Under the pieces are notes generated by a model, which worked only from the letters and a program-made list of their open reading frames with translations, did not search any database and was not told the origin of the DNA. Source: Poa pratensis (lineage: Eukaryota; Streptophyta; Magnoliopsida; Poales; Poaceae). Taken from it: a DNA stretch of 64,000 nt. Shown piece by piece: positions 55,484 to 64,000 of this stretch. The first letter of the stretch is position 1; every line of letters starts with the position of its first letter. The DNA lies in the NCBI GenBank assembly GCA_947311845.1, contig CAMZMU010000111.1, forward strand, positions 9,118,626 to 9,182,625, given 5' to 3'. The translations under genes were made by a program, and so were the position numbers.

Positions 55484-58039
55484 ACTGATAGCCACAGCTA
55501 ATGCTGTCGGTTTTGGGGCGATCAAATGTACTTATATCTTTCATTTTCACAAGAAAATGATCCTTCTATCTGATATCGAGCAAATGTAAAACAAAAGAAG
55601 AAGAACGTTCATCCATGCGGCCGAACTCAATGGAACTGTAAAACAAAAATGTGACCCATCAGCTGAGGAACTTCTAGAAAACGGGCTGAATTTCATCTGT
55701 CTGGCTTAAGACCTGCAAGCTGTCCAGTGACAGCTCTATTTCTGGCCTTCAAATAGGCACCAGAGAAATGTACAAACATTGGGAAGGTTGCAATGGGGTG
55801 ACTTGAAGAAATTATGGCACCGATGATAGCAGGGTAGTAATTATGCTGAAGAGCATAAACCTCCGATCGAATGAACTATGGTTTACAAAACCAGGCTGCC
55901 ATGTTCTTCTACCTGGCATCTGGAGTATTCTTTCTGAATGTGGGTGGAAAACCTGCCTGCCCTCTTTCCAGTTGGTGTGGCCCCGCTAAAAAGCCTCCAA
56001 ACAAAGTGGTCTGGAGTCGAGGAGTATGGCTTTTATCTTTCCAAACCTGCACAAGAATTGAGCTGACCTGCAAGGGAACTTCTCTTCTTCTCTGATTCTG
56101 GGGCAGCACGAAGTGGATTCTCCCGCAGGGTTAGAGCATTCTCCACCGGCGAAGGTCCAGACCCAAAAAAACATCCAATAGTACCCCAATCTATTTGGAT
56201 CGAAACAATAACTGTCCGGCACCCTAAGGTCAACCCCATACTTGGGGGCCTACTCCAGGGTGCCGGACAACGACCGGACAAGACCTCTTACAGGCGGGCC
56301 CACCTTGTCAACTGCATAATGGTCACGTCGGTTTACATGGCGCCTAGCCTTCTCGTCTTCCCAGGCTGTGTTGCCAGGCCGACGTGACAGAGGTACGACT
56401 CCCCACACGTCGCCGGTATTAACTCCGACGCGTCACCTACCCCCCACCCCCCCTCCCCCGGCGTTTCCCGCGCGCGCCACCCTTTCCCGCCGCTTTACCG
56501 CTTCCCGCCCAAGAGTCCGGCTTAAGGTGGCCTACCTTGTCGCCGGGTCAAGCCGTGCTCCACTCGCCGTCTCCAACAAAATGCCTTGTCGCCACCTCGT
56601 GGGCAACCATCACCCAGGCCGCATGCTGGCGTTTTTTCGCCGCAAGACCCAACCCCTCAGTCGTCAGACAAAGAAAACAACAACTAGGCGGAGGCGCCAC
56701 CGCTGTGGCCGGCGCCGGCTGCTATGTACGCCATCTATGGCACGACATGCGAAGAGTGGGAGAACTGCGCGCCGAGGGCGGTGGCGGAGGAGGAGAAGAC
56801 CGACCATATCGCCAAGGTTGTCATGCGGGGGAGTCCGTCGAGACCACGACGAGGGAGGAGGCTGGCCGCGAGCTAAAAAATTTTTGTTCAAAAATTGTGA
56901 ATGTTCGGAAATTTTAAATAAAACCTTCGGGGAGCGTCTCTGCCGGCGTGCCGATGGAGAAGCTTCACAACCAGGCCCACTTGCTTCGATTATGGGTTTG
57001 AATAACGATGTTGGCAGTTTGAGGGGTGAACAGAACATTCCAATGAGGGGAACATTCCAGTTCTGTTGATTAGGCATCGGATAAACAAAAAAGCCTGGGG
57101 ACATTCGGCACCGCTCGTAATCTGCAATGAATACGCATATCGTTGCTGTTGATTACTCACAAGCAACACCACTCAAACTCGTGCGAGCGTTGGAAAGAAA
57201 TCAATGGCTTGTTCGCCGCTGACAGCGCACGGCGAGATCAGGCCGTCGTCACTCGCTCGCCTAACCCGCGACAGAGACCGCGCACCGAACTGATTCATGT
57301 GCGTGCGCCACCGGAGGACGCGCGCGGTGCGCCCCATGGTGATAGCCGACGGCTCGCTCGCCGAATCCGCCCGTTCTGGCACACGCAGGCCCAATCAATG
57401 GCAACTTGCGTCGTGTCGCCATGTGGGTTCGCCGCCCGGCCGGTGAGGAGTTATCGGAAAAGCACCATAACCGACCCATGATGCTCCCTTCTAGAGGAGT
57501 ACTAATCACGCTGTGCAACCATGTAGGATCATAATGGCGATGGATGTTGCAAGCAAGCGAGGACGATGCTGATCACGACACGCATTTGATCTGTTGAACT
57601 CCATTAGTTTCGATTACATTGAGTGACGGGATCAGGATATATGCAACTCTGGTGTAAGCAGAGAAAGCGAATATCTCGTGAGAAATATGCCGGATTGATC
57701 TGAAGACTGTTAAAAAAAAGGGCCATTCGGCAGCTGCGAAGAACCATGCAGTATGACTGACCAAGTCCCTGCTGTTCCCAGAGCCCCAGTTTGCAAGAGC
57801 CAGAAAAATGCAGGATCTAAACTTAGTTGTACAAGATGGTATTTTTTTTGCCGGAATGCGGATACTGTCTTTTTAGAATCGTCAAATTCGCACATGAATC
57901 ATGAAAATTGTGTTAGGGCGCTCGAGATGTGCACAAAGAATGGTGGGATAATCTCAAAACAAGCGATGCCAATCAGCCTCCGGTCCAAGAACAGACCCTG
58001 ACCGGCTGACCCAGAATGTAAACGCTCGCCACGTCAACG
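55484..58039. other. Intergenic region with a possible Harbinger-like fragment
   Basis: TTAGAGCATTCTCCACC near 56132 looks like the left end of a Harbinger-type element with TTA target, and GC-rich sequence follows to about 56880. I found no matching right end. The long frames at 56368-57069 and 56537-56917 follow base composition and have no recognised domain. From 57080 to 58039 nothing was recognised. Confidence 0.35.
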
Positions 58040-58427
58040 TTCCGGGCTAATGTCCCTACAAAATGTCCTTTGGAGTTTCCGGATAAGAACGCGGCGTTTG
58101 TGCACCCGGGAGCATGTGCTCCCGGTTTTTCGAAAAAATATAGAAAATTGAAAACTTATCAAAATATTCCAAAAAAAATCATGCACGTACCTGAGCATGG
58201 CACATGTCATCGTGCAAAATTACGCAACGAAATGACATCGTGGCCGTCCTGTGCGATGTCATTTCGTCGCCAAATTTTACACGATGACATATGCCATGCT
58301 CAGGTACGTGCATGATTTTTTTCGGAATATTTTGATAAGTTTTCATTTTTCTATATTTTTTCGAAAAAACCGGGAGCACATTCCGGGCTAATGTCCCTAC
58401 AAAATGTCCTTTGGAGTTTCCGGATAA
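58040..58427. repeat. Long near-perfect hairpin between 47-bp direct repeats
   Basis: Inverted arms 58115-58240 and 58254-58380 pair over about 126 bp with few mismatches and a 13-base loop. The arms include TGTGCTCCCGGTTTTTCG and GCACGTACCTGAGCATGGCA. A 47-bp direct repeat (TTCCGGGCTAATGTCCCTAC to TTTCCGGATAA) lies at 58040-58086 and 58381-58427. The right copy touches the arm; 28 bp separate the left copy from its arm. It is probably a foldback MITE. A transcript would form long double-stranded RNA. Confidence 0.85.
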
Positions 58428-58596
58428 CAATAGCTTACATCAGTTAGAAAAGATCCATGGCCTTGTCAAAAAACAAAAAAAAGATCCATGGCAACGTGCT
58501 GAAGTATGGAATCACCGGCTACCTTTCAAAACAAAATTAAAAACAACGGCACGGTTGTCATCACGTCACTTCACTCGGCATTTAACCGGTTATGAG

Positions 58597-58777
58597 TTTC
58601 TACAACTCATATGGCGCACAACCCCTTATCTTTGGCCGTCCGTTTCCGCGATTGAACGATCGAGATTTGTCGTTAAATACGTTGAACATTTAACCCATTC
58701 AATAAAAAATCGTGGCCGTTCAGTCATGAAAACGGAAGGTCGAAATACAGGTTGCGTGCCATATGAGTTGTAGAAAA
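58597..58777. mobile_element. Foldback MITE upstream of the RING-H2 gene
   Basis: The terminal inverted repeat TTTCTACAACTCATATGG with GCGCACAACC is matched by GGTTGCGTGCCATATGAGTT-type sequence at the right end. Inner parts (GGCCGTCCGTTTCCGCGATT and its degenerate complement) also pair. Length is about 180 bp. No clear target duplication was fixed by eye. The family is not assigned; a Mutator-like MITE is possible. Confidence 0.6.
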
Positions 58778-58937
58778 TCCGTGTAGGCGTACCTAGGTGG
58801 GCAGCTTCCGCGCCGGCCATTTCGGACGTCGGGAGACGTACGGCGAATCCGTCCTCCCACCACGTTATCCACCTTCAAAACCACGTGAAACTGACTCTGC
58901 TTTCGCCTTTCGCTCTCCGCCGCGCTTTCTCCCGCTC

Positions 58938-58944
58938 TATATAA
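58938..58944 (+). promoter_or_regulatory. TATA box of the RING-H2 gene
   Basis: TATATAA in CCGCTCTATATAACCTGCG, 146 bp before the ATG at 59084, fits a plant core promoter. Confidence 0.7.
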
Positions 58945-59083
58945 CCTGCGACCGCGCGCGCTTTCCTCCCGACTGACTAGCCAGCCGATCATATACCGAT
59001 CGTCCTATCCTCTTCGTCGCGCACCCACAATAACAAGCTAGGCGCCGTAACATTCGAATTCGCGCGCGATCGAACGATCGATC

Positions 59084-59497
59084 ATGGGTTTCCCCCTGGT
59101 TGTGTACTGCGTGGCAGTCCCGAAGCCGGTGATCGCCTTCTGCAAGCTCCTGGCGGCCATTAGGTACGCGCTCCTCCTGGCGCTTTCCGCCGTCGGCCTC
59201 TGCGGCTCCCCCGGCCCCCGCTCATCCGCCGACGACGCCCCGCTGCCGGAGGAGGTGAAAGAGCGGCTCCCGTGCCACGCCGCCGGAGCTGCTGCCGCCG
59301 CGGCGACGTGCATCGTGTGCCTGGAGCGGCTGGAGGCGACGGACGAGGTGCGGCGGCTGGGCAACTGCGCGCACGCCTTCCACCGCGGCTGCATCGACGG
59401 CTGGATCGACCTCGGCCGGACCACCTGCCCGCTCTGCCGCTCCCGCCTGCTGCCCCGGCCGCGCGCGCGCGCCGGCCTCCTCGCGCGCCTCTGGTGA
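59084..59497 (+). CDS. RING-H2 finger E3 ubiquitin ligase, membrane-anchored, small single-exon type
   Basis: 137 residues from ATG 59084. The N-terminal 40 residues ([20 protein letters not shown], then [13 protein letters not shown]) are hydrophobic and probably a membrane anchor. A short linker [10 protein letters not shown] is followed by a complete RING-H2 finger: C76, C79, C95, H97, H100, C103, C115 and C118, including the Pro after C115. The protein ends with a short Arg-rich tail. The layout matches the RHA/BRH1/XERICO-like group of small plant RING-H2 ligases, which transfer ubiquitin from an E2 and often act in hormone or stress responses. The exact subgroup is not resolved here. 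TATA box, GC-rich coding sequence and lack of lesions suggest a working gene. Confidence 0.9.
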   Translation: MGFPLVVYCVAVPKPVIAFCKLLAAIRYALLLALSAVGLCGSPGPRSSADDAPLPEEVKERLPCHAAGAAAAAATCIVCLERLEATDEVRRLGNCAHAFHRGCIDGWIDLGRTTCPLCRSRLLPRPRARAGLLARLW

Positions 59498-60144
59498 TCG
59501 CGCACCCGGCCTGCCGGAAGCATCGGTAGTTCGGAGGGCGGTTCTGTTCTGCCAGCGCGTCCATTGGCTGCTCCTGCCGGCCGGCGACGGGCCCCGGTTT
59601 GGTGGTGCCGGCCGGAATACTGCTGAGATATTCGCGATTAGGACCGGCTACGCACTGCATTTATATGTGGGTGTTAAATTGGCGCCAAACTTGTGATTAA
59701 TTAGCTCGACGTGCCACCTGTATAGTAATCGATCGACAGGTTTTCTTCTCACGCATTCGTGCTCCAATTATTATTTTTCTTCATTTTTTTAGAGAAGGAT
59801 TAGTCAAACCAGACACTTGAGATGCCCTTCGTTTTCAAATTCGTTTTCAAATTCTAGAACATGTCGACGGCGCGCGGCCGCTGCCGCTCCTCTCAGAGCC
59901 AAGCTAACGTTGTTGGTTGCGGACGGGATGTCGCCGAACGGGTCAAAAAAATCACATCCGTCCCGTAGCCGAAGAAGAAGGATGAACCACCGATGAAGCT
60001 CCATGATGACCCGAAGAACGCCACCGTCAAAAGAAGTTCTCGAGAACCACACGCCTCCATGGTCCGAAGGCCACAGAAGCGAGGCAAATCGGCGGCACCG
60101 ACGGGAGGGAGGAAAACCTAATTGCGCTTGCGTGTCTCTCTCGA
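59498..60144. other. Region downstream of the RING-H2 gene
   Basis: The 3' flank of the gene, then sequence with a long minus-strand frame (60241-59804) that shows no recognised domain and crosses the retroposon boundary, so I do not call it a gene. Confidence 0.45.
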
Positions 60145-60160
60145 GGCGAAGGGTACTTTT

Positions 60161-60306
60161 TTTGTTGCGAAACACAGTACAACGCAGACGCTCATATACA
60201 CGCACACACTTATCCCTATGAACGCACACACGCACACCCAACCCCTATGAGCACCTCCGAGAGACCGAGTCGGCAGTTCGAGTCTTGAGATTGATGAATT
60301 CACCAT
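60161..60306 (-). mobile_element. Short poly-A retroposon (SINE or LINE 3' end) with 16-bp target duplication
   Basis: The 146-bp insert is flanked by perfect copies of GGCGAAGGGTACTTTT (60145-60160 and 60307-60322). On the minus strand it ends in an A tract after TACTGTGTTTCGCAAC and contains a GTGTGCGTGTGTGCGTTCAT-type stretch common in cereal genomes. Target length and tail show LINE-type retroposition. Whether it is a SINE or a 5'-truncated LINE is open. Confidence 0.75.
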
Positions 60307-60456
60307 GGCGAAGGGTACTTTTCCAATCAATATAATAGTCTATTGTGACACACGACTTAATTTTGTGATGAACTATGTAAGTGTAACGATTATCTTCGCT
60401 ATCATCCAAGGACCTCACCCACGCGTCCGCGAGGCGCTTCTCATGTTATAAAAACA

Positions 60457-62555
60457 CTAGGCAACTGAGCGCGGCAAATGCCGCGCCCGTGTTTTTAAAT
60501 TCGAATTTGAAAATGGCGACGTTCTACAATTGTGTAAGTTTGGAAATCATTGAAATTAGAAATACTGTAATTCAAAAAAAGTTTACGTTCTAAAATGTTT
60601 AGATTGTAAAAATTGGTTAAAGTGGAAACGTATTAAGGTCTGAATTTTTTTTACGTTCCTAGAATTTTGTGTTCATGTTGTTATATTTGTCATATTTGTA
60701 AGAACCGCGGTGTAAAGAATTCAAATTTGGAAAAGTCTACATTCAAATTTGTTCAGATTTGAGTCTAATGGATTTAGGAAAAGTTTACATTTAAAATTTG
60801 TTGGAATTTCAAAATTGTTAAACCGGGGAAGTAATTCATATATGTATTTGGTTTACATTTATTAAATAATCAGATTTGAAAGCCATTGAAAATTTTGGAG
60901 TATTCAAATTTGAATTTTGATCGTACACCATAAATAATAAGCGTTTATTTTTGTGTTCATGTCGACATATTTGTGACATTTGTAAATGTCCACGTTGAAA
61001 AGTTGTTCACATTTGAATGTATCGAAATTTGAAAAGAAATTTAGATTTATAATTTGTTTGAATTTCAAAAATTGGTGAAAGTGGGAAGCCATTCGTATGT
61101 TAATTTTTTTTTTACATTTTTTGAATGCTCAGGTTTGAAAGCCATTGAAAATTGTGGAGTTTTCAAATTTGAAATTTGGTCATATGTCATAAATAGTCAG
61201 CTTTTTTGTGTGTGTTAATGTGGATATATTTGTGACGTTTGTAAATACCATGGTGGGAAAAATTCAAATTTGTAGATTACGCATTCAAGAGTTGTTTAGA
61301 TTTGAATGTATCGAAATTAAAAAGGTTTTACATTTACAAATTGTTCAAAATTTAAAATTGTTAAAAGTTGTTCGCATGTGAATTATTTTTTATGGTTTTA
61401 AAATAATTAGATTTGGAAGGCATTGGAAATTTCAAAAAATTTAAACTTGAAATTTGATCAAATGCGATAAGTAGTGGGTTATTTTTGTTTGTGGTAATGT
61501 TGATGTATTTGTCACATTTGTGAATACCTTAGTGGTAAAAAATTCAATTTTGAAAATGTGCACATTCCAAAGTTGTTTATGTTTGAATGTTTTGAAATTT
61601 AGAAGGAGAAGTTTACATTTACAAATTTTCACATTTGTGAATACCTTAGTGGAAAAAATTCAATTTTCAAAATATGCACATTGAAAAGTTGTTTGTATTT
61701 GAATGTTTTGAAATTTAAAAGAAGAAGTTTACATTTACAAATTTTTCTAATTCGGTTAAATAGAGTAGGCCCACATGTTGGAAATTTAATAATTTCTGAA
61801 ACTGTTTCTGAAAAAGAAAAAAACTGGCATGTGGGTCCATAGATGATGTCATGCTGACGTCATCAATGTCCACAGCGGCCACCGCGAGTACGCCGGCGAC
61901 ACGTCGGAGCGAGCCGGGACGCGCGCGTGCGCGCCGTGGAGGCGCGTTGACGCGGGATGGCTGGACGCGGCGGCGCCGCTGCGTCTGGGTCGGCGGAGCG
62001 ACGCCAGCGGTGCCCGAACGCGGCGGAGGGAGCAGCCGCACGGTGGCGGCGATTCCGCCGCGCGGCGGCCGTCGCAGCAAATGATTCTCGACGGAGACGG
62101 AGAGTGCACGGTGGCGGAGGCCGTGGCGTCCATCGATTCGAGCAGGGAGGTGCGACGTGCAGGCGCCGCGCGTCGGCGGCGGTGGGGAGCTCCGGGCGCG
62201 CGCGAGAGAGAAGAGAAGGAGAGCGAGGTGTGCGGGCTGTTTTTTAGGAAGGTCCTTGGAGTTTTTACAAATTGCAAAACAGTTCTTCCGAGGGTTTTTT
62301 TTTGTAAATTGTTGCGTCAAAAGTCGTGCGAGATGGGTGACCGGCTGGCCACCGGTTCCACCGGCCGGTGACCGGTATACGTGGCCATTTGTGATTGGAA
62401 GAAAATCGCTGGGCACTGTAGCATGTACAGTACCGCGGTTTGGGGGTATCGTGGCTGTTTCGTGGCCGTCCGATCGCAGCGATCCAAGGGTCGCGATTTT
62501 GAGGCGACGTGGACAGTGGGAAGGGGGGTGAAGTTTACCAACTTTTATATATTGA
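60457..62555 (-). mobile_element. Non-autonomous Helitron
   Basis: On the minus strand it starts TCAATATATAAAAGTTGG at 62555 and ends CTAG at 60457. A hairpin with 8-bp arms GCGCGGCA/TGCCGCGC (60469-60486) lies before the end, and host A/T flank the element. The body 60490-61800 is AT-rich with repeated AATTCAAATTTG-like tracts, and the 5' part (61850-62400) is GC-rich. It is built like the 44616-47035 copy. No Rep/helicase is present. The GC-rich open frames (61849-62416, both strands) are not annotated as genes. Confidence 0.7.
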
Positions 62556-64000
62556 TCTATGTATACGTCGTCATGTAGACCTCAACTTGCACTCACGTGT
62601 GCGGTATATATCAACTTGATGATAATAGAGATTTTGTTTTGTTCATTCCTACTATCCGTCTGGCGTCACCAAGAATGCGTGAGATTCTGCCATTCCGGAC
62701 ACGATCGTCCGCACGTCCAGCAACCTTAATTAGATCTGCACAATTAAGAAAAATGTGGTCTTTCTAGAGCATCTCCGTCGACAGCCCTTGATTTTATCCG
62801 CCCCTCAGATTGTGTCGCAATGTGGTCTCCAGCAACCTTAATTAGATCAGGCACAATGGGAGTGCCTCTAGCGATGCCCCCAAAAAAAAAAAATTGGGAA
62901 CAAGTTGAAGCAAAAGGTTCGAGTTTCATTCAAATTTTTGTTAAATTTGAAAGATTTAAAAAAGAGATTAAGCCTAACATGCGTCATCGCAAACCTAAAC
63001 CCTACTATCGTTCTCGTCCTTGTCGTCGAGCTTGTCCCAGTCGACGCTTTCATCGTCATCGTCGATGTGCACGACAGTGGATGAGGAGGCAACACGAGAG
63101 AAACATGCGTTCCACTAGTGTGAGGTGGAAGCGCGGCCGCCGCCGGGGGAGGATGCATACTTTGGTGTGAGCTCGATGATCTTCATGAAGCCTTGCGAGT
63201 CCCCCTTGATCTCGGTGGCAGACGCCACCAGATCCCAGCTGATGTCGGGGAATTTACTGTTGTGCTAGGTGTCCCATAGGGGCGACGACACACAGTAGCC
63301 CATCGACACAACTTCTTGCGTCTCCTTCTGCTTGAGCCAACGAAGGAAGAGGCGGCTGCGCGGCAGCGAACTCCGCGCTGGAAAGTCGTGGATCAACGGG
63401 CCACCTCGTGGCCCGTGGCTATCCTGCTAGATATCACAGCTAACAATGCCGCCACCTCCGCCTCCCCCACGTGGTGGCGAGCGTGACTCCTCCTTCACAT
63501 GCAGCAGACGCTGCCACGCTGTTGCCGCCACCACGTTGAAGCGATGGTTGCAACCGCAATGTGGTGGCGCTCCCCGCTGCAGTGTGCTCGCAGGCGGCCT
63601 CAATTGCGCTGGCCAACGTGTAGCCAGTCGCATGCCACTACTCGTGCCACGCGGCGGTGTTGTAGAGCATCGGCCTCCACATGCCATCGTAGGCGGTGAT
63701 GGCATACCTCTGCTTGTGCACGAATCGCCCGAGGCTCGACCCAACGGGCATAGTTCTGGTTGTTGTTCGCGGGGAGGGCTGGCTCCTCCGACGTGATATA
63801 GCTCCAGCGTAGGTAGATGGTGAGCTGGATCTGATCGGACGTTTCAGGAACAGGCGGCACGGTGAGATCACCGGCAGAGACAATCCACCTCTTGAGCAAG
63901 TGGAAGTCTGGCGGGACGAACAACCCATATCGATGGACCTCCTACGGGTGCTTTAGGGTTAGGCTCCGCCTGCCCCGGTAAGACGAGCTGCTCGCCTCAT
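62556..64000. other. Probable Harbinger-like fragment running off the window
   Basis: TAGAGCATCTCCGTCGACAG near 62766 resembles a Harbinger-type left end. Further right the minus strand contains protein-like sequence in shifting frames (RWIVSAGDLTVPPVPE at about 63885-63840, then ANNNQNYARWVEPR). I think similar sequence occurs in ORFs of cereal DNA transposons, but I do not recognise a named family. The frames are broken and the right end lies outside the window. Confidence 0.35.

Noticed and set aside
56368..57069. 233-codon plus-strand frame
   Set aside because: It has Pro- then Arg-rich composition typical of GC-rich transposon DNA and overlaps other frames. No support for a host gene.
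59804..60241. 145-codon minus-strand frame downstream of the RING-H2 gene
   Set aside because: Its first third lies inside the retroposon at 60161-60306, and the remainder shows no known domain.

Overview
The window is nuclear DNA of a grass, most likely a Triticeae genome (wheat, Aegilops or barley type). This is an inference from the transposon types, from a Stowaway MITE with a CTCCCTCCG-like end, and from the grass-like sequences of the few host genes. About three quarters of it is nested mobile DNA.

Host genes are few. TIM13, a small mitochondrial import chaperone with two exons, lies at 317-2877. A fragment of a leishmanolysin-like M8 metalloprotease pseudogene lies at 50104-50590. A TTG1-type WD40 regulator gene at 51762-52831 has a one-base reading-frame break just after its expected ATG. 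A single-exon RING-H2 ubiquitin ligase gene lies at 59084-59497.

Layout: 3190-5903 is a PIF/Harbinger element with a broken transposase gene, carrying a 682-bp hAT-type MITE with a perfect 8-bp target duplication. 6050-7733 is an inverted relic of a second Harbinger-like family, split by a poly-A retroposon (6212-7360). 7737-26440 is a third Harbinger-like element, split by a Sirevirus-type Ty1/copia retrotransposon (8790-25934, minus strand, target duplication GGGTG). The copia gag is itself split by a non-autonomous LTR retrotransposon (18759-24441, plus strand, duplication ATTGG) that codes for an unfamiliar protein. 26456-44482 is a tandemly duplicated Helitron tract split by a Ty3/gypsy element of the Tat type (27659-42419, minus strand, duplication CCTGG). 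The gypsy element carries a multi-exon gene on its opposite strand with its own TATA box. 44616-47035 and 60457-62555 are further non-autonomous Helitrons in the same orientation. 47093-48546 is a complete Harbinger-like non-autonomous element. Smaller items are a Stowaway MITE (55258-55481), a 266-bp near-perfect hairpin between 47-bp direct repeats (58040-58427), a foldback MITE (58597-58777) and a short poly-A retroposon with a 16-bp target duplication (60161-60306).

The nesting gives relative ages: Harbinger 3 is older than the copia element, which is older than the non-autonomous LTR element; the Helitron tract is older than the gypsy element. No bacterial-type systems, CRISPR arrays, rRNA or tRNA genes were recognised. 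The least familiar material is the protein set of the 18759-24441 element, the antisense spliced gene inside the gypsy element, and the long hairpin near the RING-H2 gene.
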